Below, piece by piece: positions 31,968 to 43,339 of a stretch of DNA of 64,000 nt. The DNA lies in contig CM057456.1 in the NCBI GenBank assembly GCA_016271365.2, forward strand, positions 1,398,503,001 through 1,398,567,000, written 5' to 3'. Numbering within the stretch: the first letter of the stretch is position 1; every line of letters starts with the position of its first letter. The notes below the pieces were generated by a model. That model saw only the letters and a program-made list of their open reading frames with translations. It searched no databases and was not told where the DNA came from. The position numbers and the translations under genes are program-made. This DNA comes from Neoceratodus forsteri. Lineage: Eukaryota; Chordata; Ceratodontiformes; Ceratodontidae.

Positions 31968-33205
31968 TTGAGTTGTAACATGGCAGTAAAAGCTGCAGTC
32001 CAATACACAAAGGAGATAGGTCAGAACAGATCTTGTTACCAAAAGTCAAGCAGGTATTAATCCAGCAGTAATGCCGTCCTCAGAACGTGAATGCGCTTAG
32101 CAAGTTATAACTGGGTAATGTGAGAGATAGCGCTAAGTTGACCAATAGGTGGTGCCAGCAGCAAACAGTGTCACATACAAAGCAGAAGTGCGAGAGATGA
32201 ACTGTAGCACTGGGTTTAGCGGTGGTGTAACTGTCAAGTAGTGGAGAGAGTAATGAAGTCAACATTGTGCTGTCTCCCACGCACCCACCCACGCAGCGAG
32301 TTGAAAGTGTAATAGTGAGACCAAAATATAAGACATGAGTGGCGAGCAGAACTGAGTAACCGATCAGGTTGAAACAAAATTAAAGCTTTGTGGTAGTGTG
32401 AAAGCGCAACCTATTGGTCAGGAAAACGACCAAGCATTGTTAGAGAACACGATCTGTTTTGTGGGGCTGGAATTCAGAATAATTGCACACAATCCCGAGC
32501 AGGCACAAAACTTGTTGTTTCCATGTATGCAGTAACGCAACTGATATAATACTAGTCGTTGCACAATGCCACAGTAGGAGTGGAACAAACAGAGCAATGG
32601 TAAACAAAGCAAAACTGGTATGGTGTTCTAAAAGCGCCACCTCTTGGTCGGTACAGTCACTGCAGTGCTCGAGACCCAGATCACAAAACTGCTGCCAGTG
32701 TAGTCCCATAGTAAAGCATGCACTGAACAGATTGTGCCCACAGTGCAGCATGGTATGAACACGAGCTGAAAATAGACGGTGACTAATACAGCAGGCAAGT
32801 AGAATTAGGCAGTTTGCAGCTATCATAATGATAAAATGTGAATGTTCCTAGGTAAAGTAAACGTCTAACGTTCTATAAAGTGCTAGCTACCACATTAGTG
32901 ATTGTCGCATTTGCAATGTACACGCGCGCATCTGTACTTACAGACAGTGTTAGAAAGTAGCAGAGGTAGACGATGATTCTGTAACTCAAATGAGCCATGC
33001 TCCTCATTTCTGTTGAATACGCAGAAAAGACATAATATAAGTAATACTTGGGTTGCACTTGCCATGTTACAAGCACATTAAGCCACTCCAAAGCTGGCAT
33101 CTAATGGGATTAATGCATGGTTAGGCTGTTGTACGCCCTCGGCCGACCCTCCCAACCATGCATTAATCCACCATTAGATGCCACCTTCGTCATGGCTTAA
33201 TGTTT
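31968..33205. mobile_element. 1.24-kb non-coding insertion in LINE V with 8-bp flanking repeat
   Basis: ACTTCAAT flanks it at 31960-31967 and 33206-33213, and removing it rejoins LINE V coding. No coding sequence is seen. Near its left edge is TTGTAACATGGCA (about 31975), found inverted at about 33060, just before a separate terminal palindrome (33076-33202). A 16-bp box occurs three times: GACCAATAGGTGGTGC (32140-32155), inverted as GCGCAACCTATTGGTC (32404-32419) and GCGCCACCTCTTGGTC (32634-32649). An 8-bp target duplication fits hAT-like or similar elements, but the very ends do not form a clear terminal inverted repeat. Confidence 0.55.
33076..33202. repeat. Fold-back palindrome FB1
   Basis: CATTAAGCC at 33076 pairs with GGCTTAATG ending at 33202. 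CTGGCATCTAATGG pairs with CCATTAGATGCCACC-type sequence, and GATTAATGCATGGTT with AACCATGCATTAATC. The loop contains GCCCTCGGCCGACCC. Arms are about 50 bp. Confidence 0.8.
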
Positions 33206-33213
33206 ACTTCAAT

Positions 33214-33555
33214 CATTTTTAATCAAGTTTCAAACAGATTTCATACTAGGAACATGGCATGTCAAAGACTTCAAGTTCCTCATAGAAAAACAAGTTTATG
33301 TCAAAAGACTTTCCTATCACAGCAGCAAAGGCTGGAATTTGTTACCACTGGAGATCTATGGTTTGCATACTTTTAATGTTTTTAAAAATCATGTACTAAA
33401 TCTGTTTACACTTAAGTTGGTTTATAAATGTAGTTGATTTTATTCTACTCTATGGTTTTGTACTGCTTGTATTGCATGTATGTAAATGATGTGAAGACCT
33501 TTGAAATAGGGCTATTTTAGCACAGATGTTTTCTGAATATAATAAACTAAATGAG
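33214..33555 (+). pseudogene. LINE V C-terminal end and 3' UTR
   Basis: Encodes VPHRKTSLCQKTF..QQQRW-like, LPLEIYGLHTFNVFKNHVL and NLFTLKLVYKCS in the frame expected after the left segment, with one frame change. A small hairpin AAATAG/CTATTT (33504-33517) follows, and the tail AATATAATAAACT ends the element. Confidence 0.7.
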
Positions 33556-33559
33556 ACAT

Positions 33560-34480
33560 ATAACCTCCTTCAAAATAAATTTGAAATGGTATTATGTGAC
33601 CATGGACTCACCTGCATGCACAAGTAAAGGGTCCCTCACCTTTGGACAGACCACTAAAAACAATTTAACAGCCTTCCTCTGTGGCTGATTGTAACATGAT
33701 AAATTCTTCTCTTCCTCTCTGGTCAGTTTTAGAATCCCACAAATGCAGGCAGATGGCCTCCTGCCCCATATCAAGTTCACTGATTGGAAGCTTCCAAAAC
33801 AATTATCCTTTTTTGGACCATGGCATCAGCCCCTAAATCTAAAAGCTTTAAAGAAGGTAATGCAAAATAATGTTGTAAACAATGTGGCCTCAAAAGTATC
33901 TAACACAATCAACTGCAACAGTTTATCATCTCCTTCAGCATCCCCAGTGTTATGGGTTGCCTTCTGTCTGGGAGTGGGGGCCTCTGCCTTGCCCACTCAT
34001 TCATAACCTTTTCGACTGCATGATGCATGATGCTATGTTATAGCTTGATGACCTAGGACCGTTGTGAAAAAAAAGTAAACCAGACAAGTGTGCTGGGCCA
34101 CAATATAGTTCAACTTACAACCATCTCCTTTAAATAAACCAAGAAATGTAATATTTGACCAACCTTTAAGGGCCAGATTACCTGCAAACCCATTATACTA
34201 CCATGTACTGGGAAGTGGAAAATCCCTCCTTTGTATACCTTTTCAGAATGTTTCCCTGGCAGTAATCTGCCTAGTGACCACAGATGCTCCAGAAATTACC
34301 TGGGGAGCTGCACCACCTCGGGCACTAACTTTCAGAACTAACTCCACTGTGAACCAGATAGGGCATCAGCAACACCACAGTCAATACCCAGAACATATTT
34401 TGCTTGAACTATGAAGTTCAGGTTTAGGCACAACAAATCAAATTCCTGCATAGCCATCTGTCTGTTGATTGCCCATACCT
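33560..34480 (-). pseudogene. Decayed tyrosine-recombinase retroelement (DIRS/Ngaro-like)
   Basis: Read on the minus strand, 34400-34300 gives an IDCGVADALSGSQWS..LVPEV segment like the end of a DIRS-type RNase H. 34010-33940 gives VMNEWARQRPPLPDRRQPI and TLGMLKEM. 33760-33600 gives ILKLTREEEKNLSCYNQPQ and VRDPLLVHAGESMVT, which fits the segment around R/KSKTDQ...PLFVHADGSPVT in recombinases of this group. Stops and frameshifts are frequent and I do not see the catalytic His-x-x-Arg or Tyr. The family call rests on motif spacing only. Confidence 0.45.
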
Positions 34481-34619
34481 TTCTCAGTTTGTCAGACCAA
34501 AACACTACCTATTTTTTCTTCAATTTCCCCTATCCCTCCAACATGTTCAGAGCCACCAAGATTAGAAAGAATTCCTGAAAAGCAGTGTTTGCATGATCCA
34601 CATCACCTGCAATTCATTC

Positions 34620-34700
34620 ATTTTATTGTATTGATCAGCCGTAGGCCTTTACAAGTCTTATTTACAAGCAGATCAATACAAAATTGTCACAATAAAATTT
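34620..34700 (-). other. 3'-terminal hairpin of LINE U
   Basis: GTATTGATC (34628-34636) and GATCAATAC (34671-34679) form a perfect 9-bp stem. The loop holds a smaller GCC/GGC stem. It lies next to the presumed 3' tail, which reads AATAAAA on the element's strand. Confidence 0.6.
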
Positions 34701-35678
34701 TATAAATACAGGTAATAGTCTTGTTTCATAGATCCACTAGTCCATTTGATACTGTAAAGTAGTATTTTTTGTAAGTAGCCAACAAAATTGTTTTAGGGGA
34801 GAATCCATCTTCTTAGCAGTATACAAATAAATTGTTCATTTTAAGAATGAACTATAACAATATTTCAGAACTTCTATTCAATTGGATGGTTCGCTGAAAA
34901 CCCAAAAGTCTAACCAGCATGGATTTGCTCCTTGTATTACACAAATATATCATTACTTGGTCCAGAGGGAGACTGAGTTCTACAAGTATTGAACCCAGCC
35001 ATGTCTTTCTCTTATTTGAATACAATGGACAAATCAATATATGTTTGAGATCATCCTCTGCCTTCATACCACATTTGTATTGAGGGTCTGACACACCCAA
35101 GCGTTTTTGTGTAAACTGAATATAGTTATCATTATATAATTCAGTCCTGAACCTAGTAACAATTCTTCTTGCAGTTGGGTTTGACAAACTGGTTAAATAA
35201 GGTTCAGGAAAGTGATCAGTTTTGAACTGTTTATACCATCAAAAGTTTTAAAGGCTAGAGATCCATGAGAAATATTCCTTCTTAGCTATATCCCTTATCT
35301 GTCTTTTTATCTGGGGCATGATCTCAAAAACAGACCTAGAATATATTGTATGTAAAACACGATCAAACCCTAGTGGAAAAATATGTTCCTTAATAGTTGT
35401 AGTCATAGGAAAGACAAAACTCCATCTAGAATATTCAATCTCCTTTTCCAAACATTGTCTGGCAACATGATCTTCAGGCAAGAGGAAACATTTTAACAAA
35501 AATACTATTTTTTTCCTATAATATGAGTAGGAATCAAGAATTGCCCCAGTTAAAATTTTAACAATTCCGCTGGTACAGACTGAGGTACAGCTAAGATAGA
35601 GTGAACATTCTGTTAAGTAACACATCAAGGTTTTTTTATATTAGTAGAGGACCAAACTGCTGGCACATATACTGTACT

Positions 35679-35816
35679 ATGAAATGGGTAGAAAAAAATG
35701 CTGAATTCTGATTAGCCAAGAGCTGCTTTCAGCTGGGCCATTACCCCGACACAACAGCCCAGCTGAAAGTATCTGTTTAAAAATGAATAAAATGTACTAA
35801 AAATGACCCATTTCAT
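35679..35816. repeat. Palindromic element FB0 with internal 13-bp stem
   Basis: Outer arms ATGAAATGGGT and ACCCATTTCAT bracket a perfect inner stem, CTTTCAGCTGGGC (35726-35738) with GCCCAGCTGAAAG (35757-35769). Together with FB2 it interrupts LINE U coding. Confidence 0.75.
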
Positions 35817-35820
35817 AATT

Positions 35821-35965
35821 GCAATAAGGCACTCCAGAGGGTGTGTTATGGTGGGCTAATGGCCCTTCTCGGGTGGTGGAAGCCCTCAGCTACCCCTCAT
35901 GCTTCAAACCACCCCGAGGATGGCCATTATTCCACCATAACTCACTCTCTATCATGCCTTATTGC
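35821..35965. repeat. Fold-back palindrome FB2
   Basis: GCAATAAGGC begins and GCCTTATTGC ends it. GTTATGGTGG pairs with CCACCATAAC, and CTCGGG(T)GGTGG-like sequence with CCACCCCGAG. Arms are about 62 bp, loop GCCCTCAGCTACCCC. The layout and loop resemble FB1 at 33076-33202. Confidence 0.8.
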
Positions 35966-37225
35966 TTAAATATGCTGGTTTTGATTTTTGCATTTATTAC
36001 TCTAAGTATGCCGGATATTGAACCTTTTTCCAGCCGGGCATTACATCATTTAAAGGCATTGAAGGCCACTGGAATTCGATTTCCATCAGCTGAATATGAC
36101 TTTTCCAAGAAATGTTTTTGGAAAATCTCACTCCCAAATAATCATAGTATTTCTCAGTACTTATCTTCTGTTTATTAATGAATAGAGTTGGAGTCTTTCT
36201 ATTCCTTTTGCCCCCGTAAAGAAAAAAAAAACTTTAATTTTATGTATGTTTATTGTTAGTTTGATTTCTGTACATAATGTTGAAAAACAATCCACTTTTC
36301 TTTGTAGTCCTAGAAATGAGGTAGAAATTAGAACAATGTCATCTGTGTAGACTAAACAAGAAATTGTTTTATTAAATATTGATGGTGAGTACATTGGAAA
36401 CTGTTCAGTTTGGTCAATTAAATTATTGCTATATAGATTAAATAAGGTGGGAGCCATAAGGCAACCCTGGTGGAATCCAAGGTTAATTTTAATAGATGAA
36501 GTAACCCCCCCATCTTAATTATAATGTACCTTGACCCATGTGCCTTGGTGTAGTCTTATTAAAATATTCAATAGGTTTGGGTCAATGTTTAGTGCTCGGA
36601 GTCTTAACCATTATAATTGGCAACTAATGTTGTCGAATGCAGACTTCAGATCAATAAAACAGCAAAAAAATTTGGAGTGTTTGAGATTAACATACTTCCA
36701 GATAAGGTGGAACAGAACATAACAATGTTGAGTTGTTGATCTACAGTGTTACTTCTAACGCCATTCTGCACTTCATTAAGCAAGCTGCTTTCAGCTACCC
36801 AAGCCTGAAGCCTAATTAAGATTATTTTAGAAAATATTTTCTTAGAAGTATCAATTGAACTAATAGGCCTATACATACATGGGTCTGACAAAAGTCCTTT
36901 TTTAAATATGGGAAAAATAATACTGCCTTTCCAGCTTGGGGGAAGTCTCCTTTTTGGACAAAAAAGTTAAAAATTAGCATAAAAATGTAAAGCCACCAAT
37001 CAAGAAAAGATTTATATATATCTGACAAAATCTGGCCAGGGCCCTTATTTGAGGACATTGAATTAACAGCATATAAAATGTCTTCTTTGTAAATACAAAA
37101 AGACTGGTGGCATAGCCAAGCTGAGGAGAGTAATGGACCTCTAATTCCAGAGCTCCTGGCACATCCAGCATAAATCAGTGCCATCCTCTGTTTAAGAATT
37201 GAGATTTCAATAATAATCAACCACA

Positions 37226-38200
37226 ATGAGTCTTCCTATGGCTAGTAGCACAAAATCTAACAAAAACCAAGCACAGTTGAACTTTAAACTGGCCACAGAT
37301 AACACCAGAGAAGTGGGCCTGGAGCTGCCAGTCTCCCATTCGGCCTGTCATACGAGTGTGGACAAGACGCAGAGTGCAGAAACCGAAATGGATCTACAAC
37401 AGTCTTCACAAAACTCTGTAGAGAATTTAATTAAGCCTCTTCGGTACAGCCTCACAAAACAAATGCGAGTGAGTTTCAAAAACCTAGGAGCCCAACTTTC
37501 ACACCTCCAGCAAACTGTAAATGACATGGGTGACACTGTGGAGAAACACTCTGTCAGGCTAGACCACCTGGAAACCCACATAAGCATTAACGAGGACCTA
37601 CAAACCCAATTCTCAACATCTCTGCAAAAAGCCATAAAAGAGACTGACTTCCTTAAGACCACCTTAGATGATCATGAGAACCAGGAAAGATGCTGCAACA
37701 TATGACTGGTGGGACTGCTAGAAGGTGCAGAGGGGAGAAACTGCGGAGCCTTCATGGGGCCCTGGCTATCCAAGATGCTGTACTTACCAGAATCCATTTC
37801 CTTGGAAATATAGAGAGCCGATCACTCTCTGGACCATTGTGCGGGACCAGAGGAGAGGCCTCACCATGTAATCATAAAATTCCTTCATTACCAGGACAGA
37901 CAAACTGTGCTGGTGGCCACTAGGAAATCAGATCCAATTCTGGTTAAGGGGAGTAAAATTAATATCTTCCCAGACTATTTGTGTAGATTCCAGCTTGAAA
38001 GGCAATCCTTTGCAGCTGCTAAGAAGAAACTGCACGAACTACACTGCCCTTTAGTGATGATCTACCCCACCCAGCTGATTTTTAGGCCACAGAATCACAA
38101 ATCAAAGGTCTTCACTGATTCAGAAGTGACTCTGACATACATTGTTCAAGTACTTGAGAAGGAGACTACCGCAGCAGGCTCTATAGTTACTAGTACCTGA
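37226..38200 (+). pseudogene. L1-B ORF1
   Basis: L1/Tx1-type ORF1, an RNA-binding trimeric chaperone in this family. One frame of about 325 codons. A coiled-coil region (KNLGAQLSHLQQTVNDMGDT, VEKHSVRLDHLETH) is followed by the RRM-like and C-terminal domains (LVGLLEGAEG, HHVIIKFLHYQDRQTVLVA, ILVKGSKINIFPDYL, FAAAKKKLHEL). Two in-frame stops break it. The TGA near 37704, in NI*LVGL where relatives have Arg, looks like CGA to TGA decay; the TAG near 37809 replaces a Glu codon. Its ORF2 begins 26 kb downstream, at 63825, because of later insertions. Confidence 0.8.
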
Positions 38201-38226
38201 ACTCTTTCTAGCTGAGGTACTGTAAA

Positions 38227-38240
38227 ACCTTTTTGGTTTT
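38227..38240. repeat. Target-site duplication of L1-A, left copy
   Basis: ACCTTTTTGGTTTT, repeated at 44394-44407. The adjoining T tract is the poly(A) tail of L1-A on the opposite strand. Confidence 0.85.
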
Positions 38241-38911
38241 TTTTTTGAAAATCAGCTTTATTAATGCTTTCAAGTAAACACGTACAGAACACATAGCACC
38301 TTCATAAAACAGTATTAGCTGAATACAGGGATGGCTGATTAGTATATAACAATTACTGAAGAATTACTCAATGCTCCTACAGTCCTGCATCTCAACAGTA
38401 TCGCTGCAGGAAAAGAAGATAAAGAAAGAAATGAAAATATAACAACTCTTGTACATATGTTATAGCCTTACTAGCAGTATGAACAAATGAGCTAAGATAA
38501 AAGATAGGTAGAGTAATAGGTCAAATATGAGGTACAGTGACTGAAACATGAGGAGGACATAGTCCATCCTTGTTGTGTCAGGCCTTACCAACCCAGCTCC
38601 CAGTTAAGCTTCCTCACTCCCCCACCCTCGGCTTCCACTGATACTGTAAACCCAAGTATATCATCCTATTCTATCATCTCAGCAATCTTGAAAACATCCC
38701 TTAATACATTACCCTAGTCCAACCTAAACATTATAGAACTCACTATCTCTCACAGAGCTCCTCTGAACTGAATATATTGCCTCCCCCAATCCTACTGTCA
38801 ACTACCCGGGTGCCATTGTGGATACCCAAGAGTCCTATCTGAGCCATCTCTCTCTCTATGTTTCTCCATCTGGAACCTCAGTTTGGCTGTGATAGATTCC
38901 ATTATGATCAC

Positions 38912-41900
38912 CTATTTAACCCTTCTTATCCATTCACTTACATTTGATGGTTTATCCGACAGCCAATTGGCTGTAATACATTTTAAGGCAACCGCCACCA
39001 GGGTTAGTGCAACTATGCGAGCATTTCCCTTTAGGTGCGTTATTGTAGGGATGCCCAAAATCCATTCTTCCCCAATAAAAGGGATATCCGTCTCTATTAT
39101 GTGAGTTACTGCCACACGAATTGCTTGCCAAAATTGAAATAATTGCGGGCATTCCCAGAATATGTGATAATGTGTGCCTGGCTGCCTCCAGCCCCTCTAG
39201 CACTCCCCAGTGATCCCCCAGACATAGTGTTTCGTAATAGTGGGAACCCTAAAAAACCTCACCAAAACTTTCCAAGAAAACTCTCGCCAGTTTGGAGAAG
39301 ATGAAACCTTCCAACCCCATTTCAATCTGTAAGACCAATTGGACTGCAACATCTGTATGTCAGCCTCCTCTTCCCAAGCCTTCTGATAAGATTCAAGAGG
39401 ATCTAAGGGATGGCAGGATAAAAGTTTATAAAGGGAAGAAATATATTAGTCATAGCCAACTATAGTTACAGAACCATATAGAAAATCCTCCCAACTAGAA
39501 TAGGGGCGTGCCAATCTGATACAGTTATCTTCTGAGTTAATGAACTGTCTAATCTGCATAAATCAGAGAAATTCAGTATTCATCCAGTGAAATTTATCTT
39601 TGGCCCTTTGAAAAGAAATACAACATCCTCTCTCTAAAAACTGACTAAATCTGGTAACTCCCCTGATGGCCCATCTTGCATAGCCTGGATCCAACCTCGG
39701 TGGCAAAAACATTGGCTCAAATCTTATAAGTGATAATGGATCCAACCCAGGTGGTGTGGCCAGAATTTTTCATATCCTTCAGAGGATGGTTAGCCCATGT
39801 CTCACCCATCTATTCCGTATGTTGGTGTATATTCGGGTGTGCAATCTCCTAGTACCAATGTGAACAATGGTCTGGCCCCTAAGGCTGTCTCTTCCATCTT
39901 GTACCATTGTGATGTTATCCTTTGCTTAGTCCAGGTCATGAGGCTAGAAGTACAAGGAGAAATTAGGTAAGGATAGACCACCAGCCTCCTTAGGAAGATA
40001 CAATGTCTGTCTGGAGATTCTTGGGTGTTTATTATTCCATACAAACTTTAAAAAGCCCTTATTTATCTTATCCCAGAACATTCTGGGTATTGGAAGTGGA
40101 AGACATTGAAACAGAAATAAAAAACAGGGTAAAATATTCATCTTGATTATTTCTGTGTGGCCTACCAAGGAAAGAGGAAGTAGGCACCACCGTGCTAAAT
40201 CCTGTTCAACCACCCTCCACAATTTCTCATTATTAACTGTGAAAAGTTTGGTAAGGTCCACCGGAATCCGGATCCCAAGGTAACAAATGTGGTTATGAGG
40301 GGCCCATTGAAACATAAGGAGTGTTTAAAAGCAACCGATGGGGATCCACTTATAATCAAAGTCTCCGATTTTGAGAAATTAATTTTATATCCAGAGACCA
40401 CACCAAACCCATATAAAATTTCCATGAGGGAAGGAAGCGATGACTCAGGGGAGGATAAATAAAAAATAGAATCTTCCGCATATAATGACATTTTTTGTTC
40501 AAAACCACCTACTGTTATACCCTTAATTGCTAAAGTTTGACGTACTCTGGCGGCCAGAGGTTCTATGCAAATGGCGTACAGGAGCGGGGATAAAGGGCAG
40601 ACCTGCCTGGTGCCCCTAGAAATATCAACTGGGGGAGAACTAATACCATTAACTCGTACTAGGGCCCTGGGGCGTGAATATAATTGAGTAAAGATGCCAA
40701 CAAATTTGGGGCCAAAATTCATCTTTTCCATGGACAGTTTTAGAAAATGCCAATTGACCCTATCAAATGCTTTTTCAGCATCCATGGAAATAGCCAATTG
40801 GAGTTCCAGATTGTTAGCTTGGGATGAAAGAATATTTAATAATCTAAGAATATTGTCAGGGAGGTATCTCTTACAAATAAACCCTCTTTGATCTTCATGA
40901 ATAATGTGGGATATCTCCTTTTGCAAGCGTGTAGCTAGAAGGCCTGTAAATATTTTTAAATCAACATTAAGTAATGAAATAGGTCTATAGGATTCACACT
41001 GGAGTGGGTCTTTCCCTTCCTTATGTAGCACAGAAATAAGAGCTGTATCCCAGGACTGCGGTGGCACCCCTCCCTCCTCAACTATCGCTTTATATACCAC
41101 TAAAAGAATAAGAAGTAATAGATCTTGAAATTCCTTATAAAATTCCGAGGAGAAGCCATCCAGCCCCGGGGATTTGTTATTCTTTAGTGTCTGAACTTGA
41201 TCTATCAGTTCCTGCAGTTTGATATCAGCTTCTAGATTGTTTCTCGCTTATAAAGGAAGCTGTCAGAGGTCAGTCTGGCACAAAAAATCCACCATCCGAG
41301 CTGTGAAGTTTGGAATGCACTCTTGGGTATATAGCTGTTCATAATTATTTGCAAAAGTTTCCATTATTTTCTCTGGGGCACAGTGTATTGCAGTATCTCC
41401 CACTGTTCCCTGAATTTTCAGAATTAGCCTATTGGTTAAATGGGAGCGCAGAGTTGCCGCCAGCAGTTTCCCCGCTCGATGCCCGCCCTCATAATACTGT
41501 TGTCTAATCCACCGGTAAGCACCCTCTAGCTTTTGTGTTAACATTTTATCCAGTTTCTGCTTAGTGAGATCAAGGTATTTTTTAGTCTCAAGGTTCAGTG
41601 TTATTTTATGCTGAAAATCTAAATCCGCTATTATATTTTGGAGTCAATCAATCTCCTGTGATTGTTTCCTTTTTTCCCATGCAGCAAATCTTATAATAAT
41701 GCCCCTCAAGATGGCCTTGAGTGCATCCCACCGCACAGCCTGGGATGTCCGACCCACGGGATTATGGTTCAAAAAATCCTTAATTGTCTCCCAAATCTGA
41801 ATGTTAAAATCAGAATGATTAAGTAGTCAGGCATTAAAGCGCCAATGTGAATTCCACAGTGCTGGGGTCATAGCCAAAACTAATTTCACAGGGGCATGGT

Positions 41901-42604
41901 CCGAGATTGTTCGAGCGTAAATATGACCATTCTGAATAGTGTAATCCCATTCCTTTGACACAAAAAACAAATCTATTCTTGAGTAGGAACCATGTCTGTC
42001 GGAGTAGTGAGAATAGTTTCTGGCTTGGCCATTCACCCAGTACCACGCATCCACCAGTCCCCAAGTATCAATCAGTTTATTTAGTGTAGATCCTGCTGAA
42101 CCCCATCTCACTTTTTGCCCAGCTCCCCTTCTGTCCAGAGTTACCAAAGGTACTGTGTTAAAATCCCCCCCCCCCCCCACAACTAGAAAACAGTCTTCCA
42201 CCAAAACCAATTTTGCTAAGGTAGATTTAAAAAAAATGGGAGGCCTCCTTGTCATCGTTCGGGGCATAAATGTTAATAAAACTGTAATGGACCTCCTCTA
42301 AGAGTGCACTTACCTGAATAAACCGGCCTTCTGGGTCCAGCCAGACCTCCCAAATCTGAAGGGGGCAGGTTTTATGCACCAGAATAGCCACCCCTCATCT
42401 GTGGGGATGTTCTAAGTAAGAGGAGGAATACATCCCTCCCATCCATCCAAGGGCTAATTTCTTATGTTCCATCTCAGTGAGATGGGTCTCCTGCAGGAAA
42501 GCAATGTGAGTATTCAAATTTGCTAACTCCTGTAATCTTCTAGATCACTTGGATGGGTGATTAATCCCTCGTACATTGTACGAGACTATGTTAAGTCCCT
42601 CCAT
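38912..42604 (-). pseudogene. L1-A ORF2 (EN, RT, C-terminal domain)
   Basis: The ORF starts MEGLNIVSYNVRGINHPSK (42604). EN has IAFLQETHLTEMEHKKL, VVGGGGDFNTVPLVTLDR, YSRIDLFFVSKEW and ISDHAPVKLVLAM (ending about 41870). RT has SYRPISLLNVDLKIFTGLL, EDQRGFICKRYLPDN, AISMDAEKAFDRVNWHFL, GTRQVCPLSPLLYAICIEPL and MSLYAEDSIFYLS. Motif C is thus YAED, the first catalytic Asp replaced by Glu. HNHICYLGIRIPVDL and a basic C-terminal block follow, ending VSEWIRRVK at 38912. Frameshifts near 41180-41260, 40200 and 39200-39560. A C run at 42166-42179 lies in EN. Confidence 0.85.
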
Positions 42605-43339
42605 TGCATCCAAAACCGGGCAAGATCCAAGACCAAGAAAGCCTAGGCCAAGAGCTTGAGAGGTGGCAGCTCGATTAACATAACTAAACAATGTAAAACT
42701 AGTGCAACATCCAACAGTAACATAAACATTTGCAACTCAGTATATTCCCAACAGATATTATAACCAGAATCTGTTTCCAAGGTGCCACGTACATCCCACC
42801 ACATGCCGGTACGTGTATTAGGTTGGGTGGTGAAGGGTTAAACCTAACAGCTGGCTGCCTCGTCTGCAAAAGAGAGAACAAGTGCAACCCTAGTGGGGTC
42901 TCTGATCCCAATGTAGACATCCCATTCCCCGCCCCTACCCCGGCATTTCTACAATCTTAAAAAACAGCCCGTCTCCCCATCCCCCCATTCCCTCTTGAAT
43001 AAAATGTCCAAGTATCCAATAAATTAGACCTTTGCCATGGTTAACATGCAGACCTGGGACTGATATCTTCAATACATTTGCAGTGGTAGTAAAAGGCTCC
43101 TACCTATGAGCCCTCCCTTATTACCCACCGCTTTCAAGAAAAAAAAAAAACCTCCACAGAAAGGGAAAAACGTTTTCAGGTACCAGATGCAGCGACCATA
43201 TCCACCGATTGGATTTGATTTTTAGCTTGATCACACAGCCGGGCTCAGGCGTTAGGTCTGTGAGGTTTATCCCCTTCTCCTGATTTTGCTCATTGTCCAG
43301 CTCTGTTCCCAACCCCCAACCATTGGTGCTTTTTGATTT

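Larger units (their letters stand above)
34852..37225 (-). pseudogene. LINE U ORF2 (RT and zinc-knuckle C-terminus)
   Basis: A third LINE lineage, minus strand. RT blocks: YRPISSIDTSKKIFSKIIL and LNEVQNGVRSNTVDQQLNI (36870-36740), then LVYTDDIVLISTSF (motif C reading YTDD, about 36370-36330). RT coding ends near 35990, where two palindromic elements intrude (35679-35965). Coding resumes at 35628 (MCYLTECSLYLSC...). The C-terminal C-x-x-C...H-x-x-x-C knuckle, QYKCGMKAEDDLKHILICP, is at about 35100. Upstream, SFLDWWLYIFMLIFNFFVQK and FPQAGKAVLFFPYLKKD (37010-36900) precede motif 1 of RT. Multiple frameshifts. The 5' edge abuts the L1-B ORF1 start at 37226. Confidence 0.75.

Noticed and set aside
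34852..37225. LINE U as an L1-type element
   Set aside because: Its C-x-x-C...H-x-x-x-C ending and RT wording differ from L1-A and L1-C, and it has no ORF1 of that type; the plus-strand ORF1 at 37226 belongs to L1-B.
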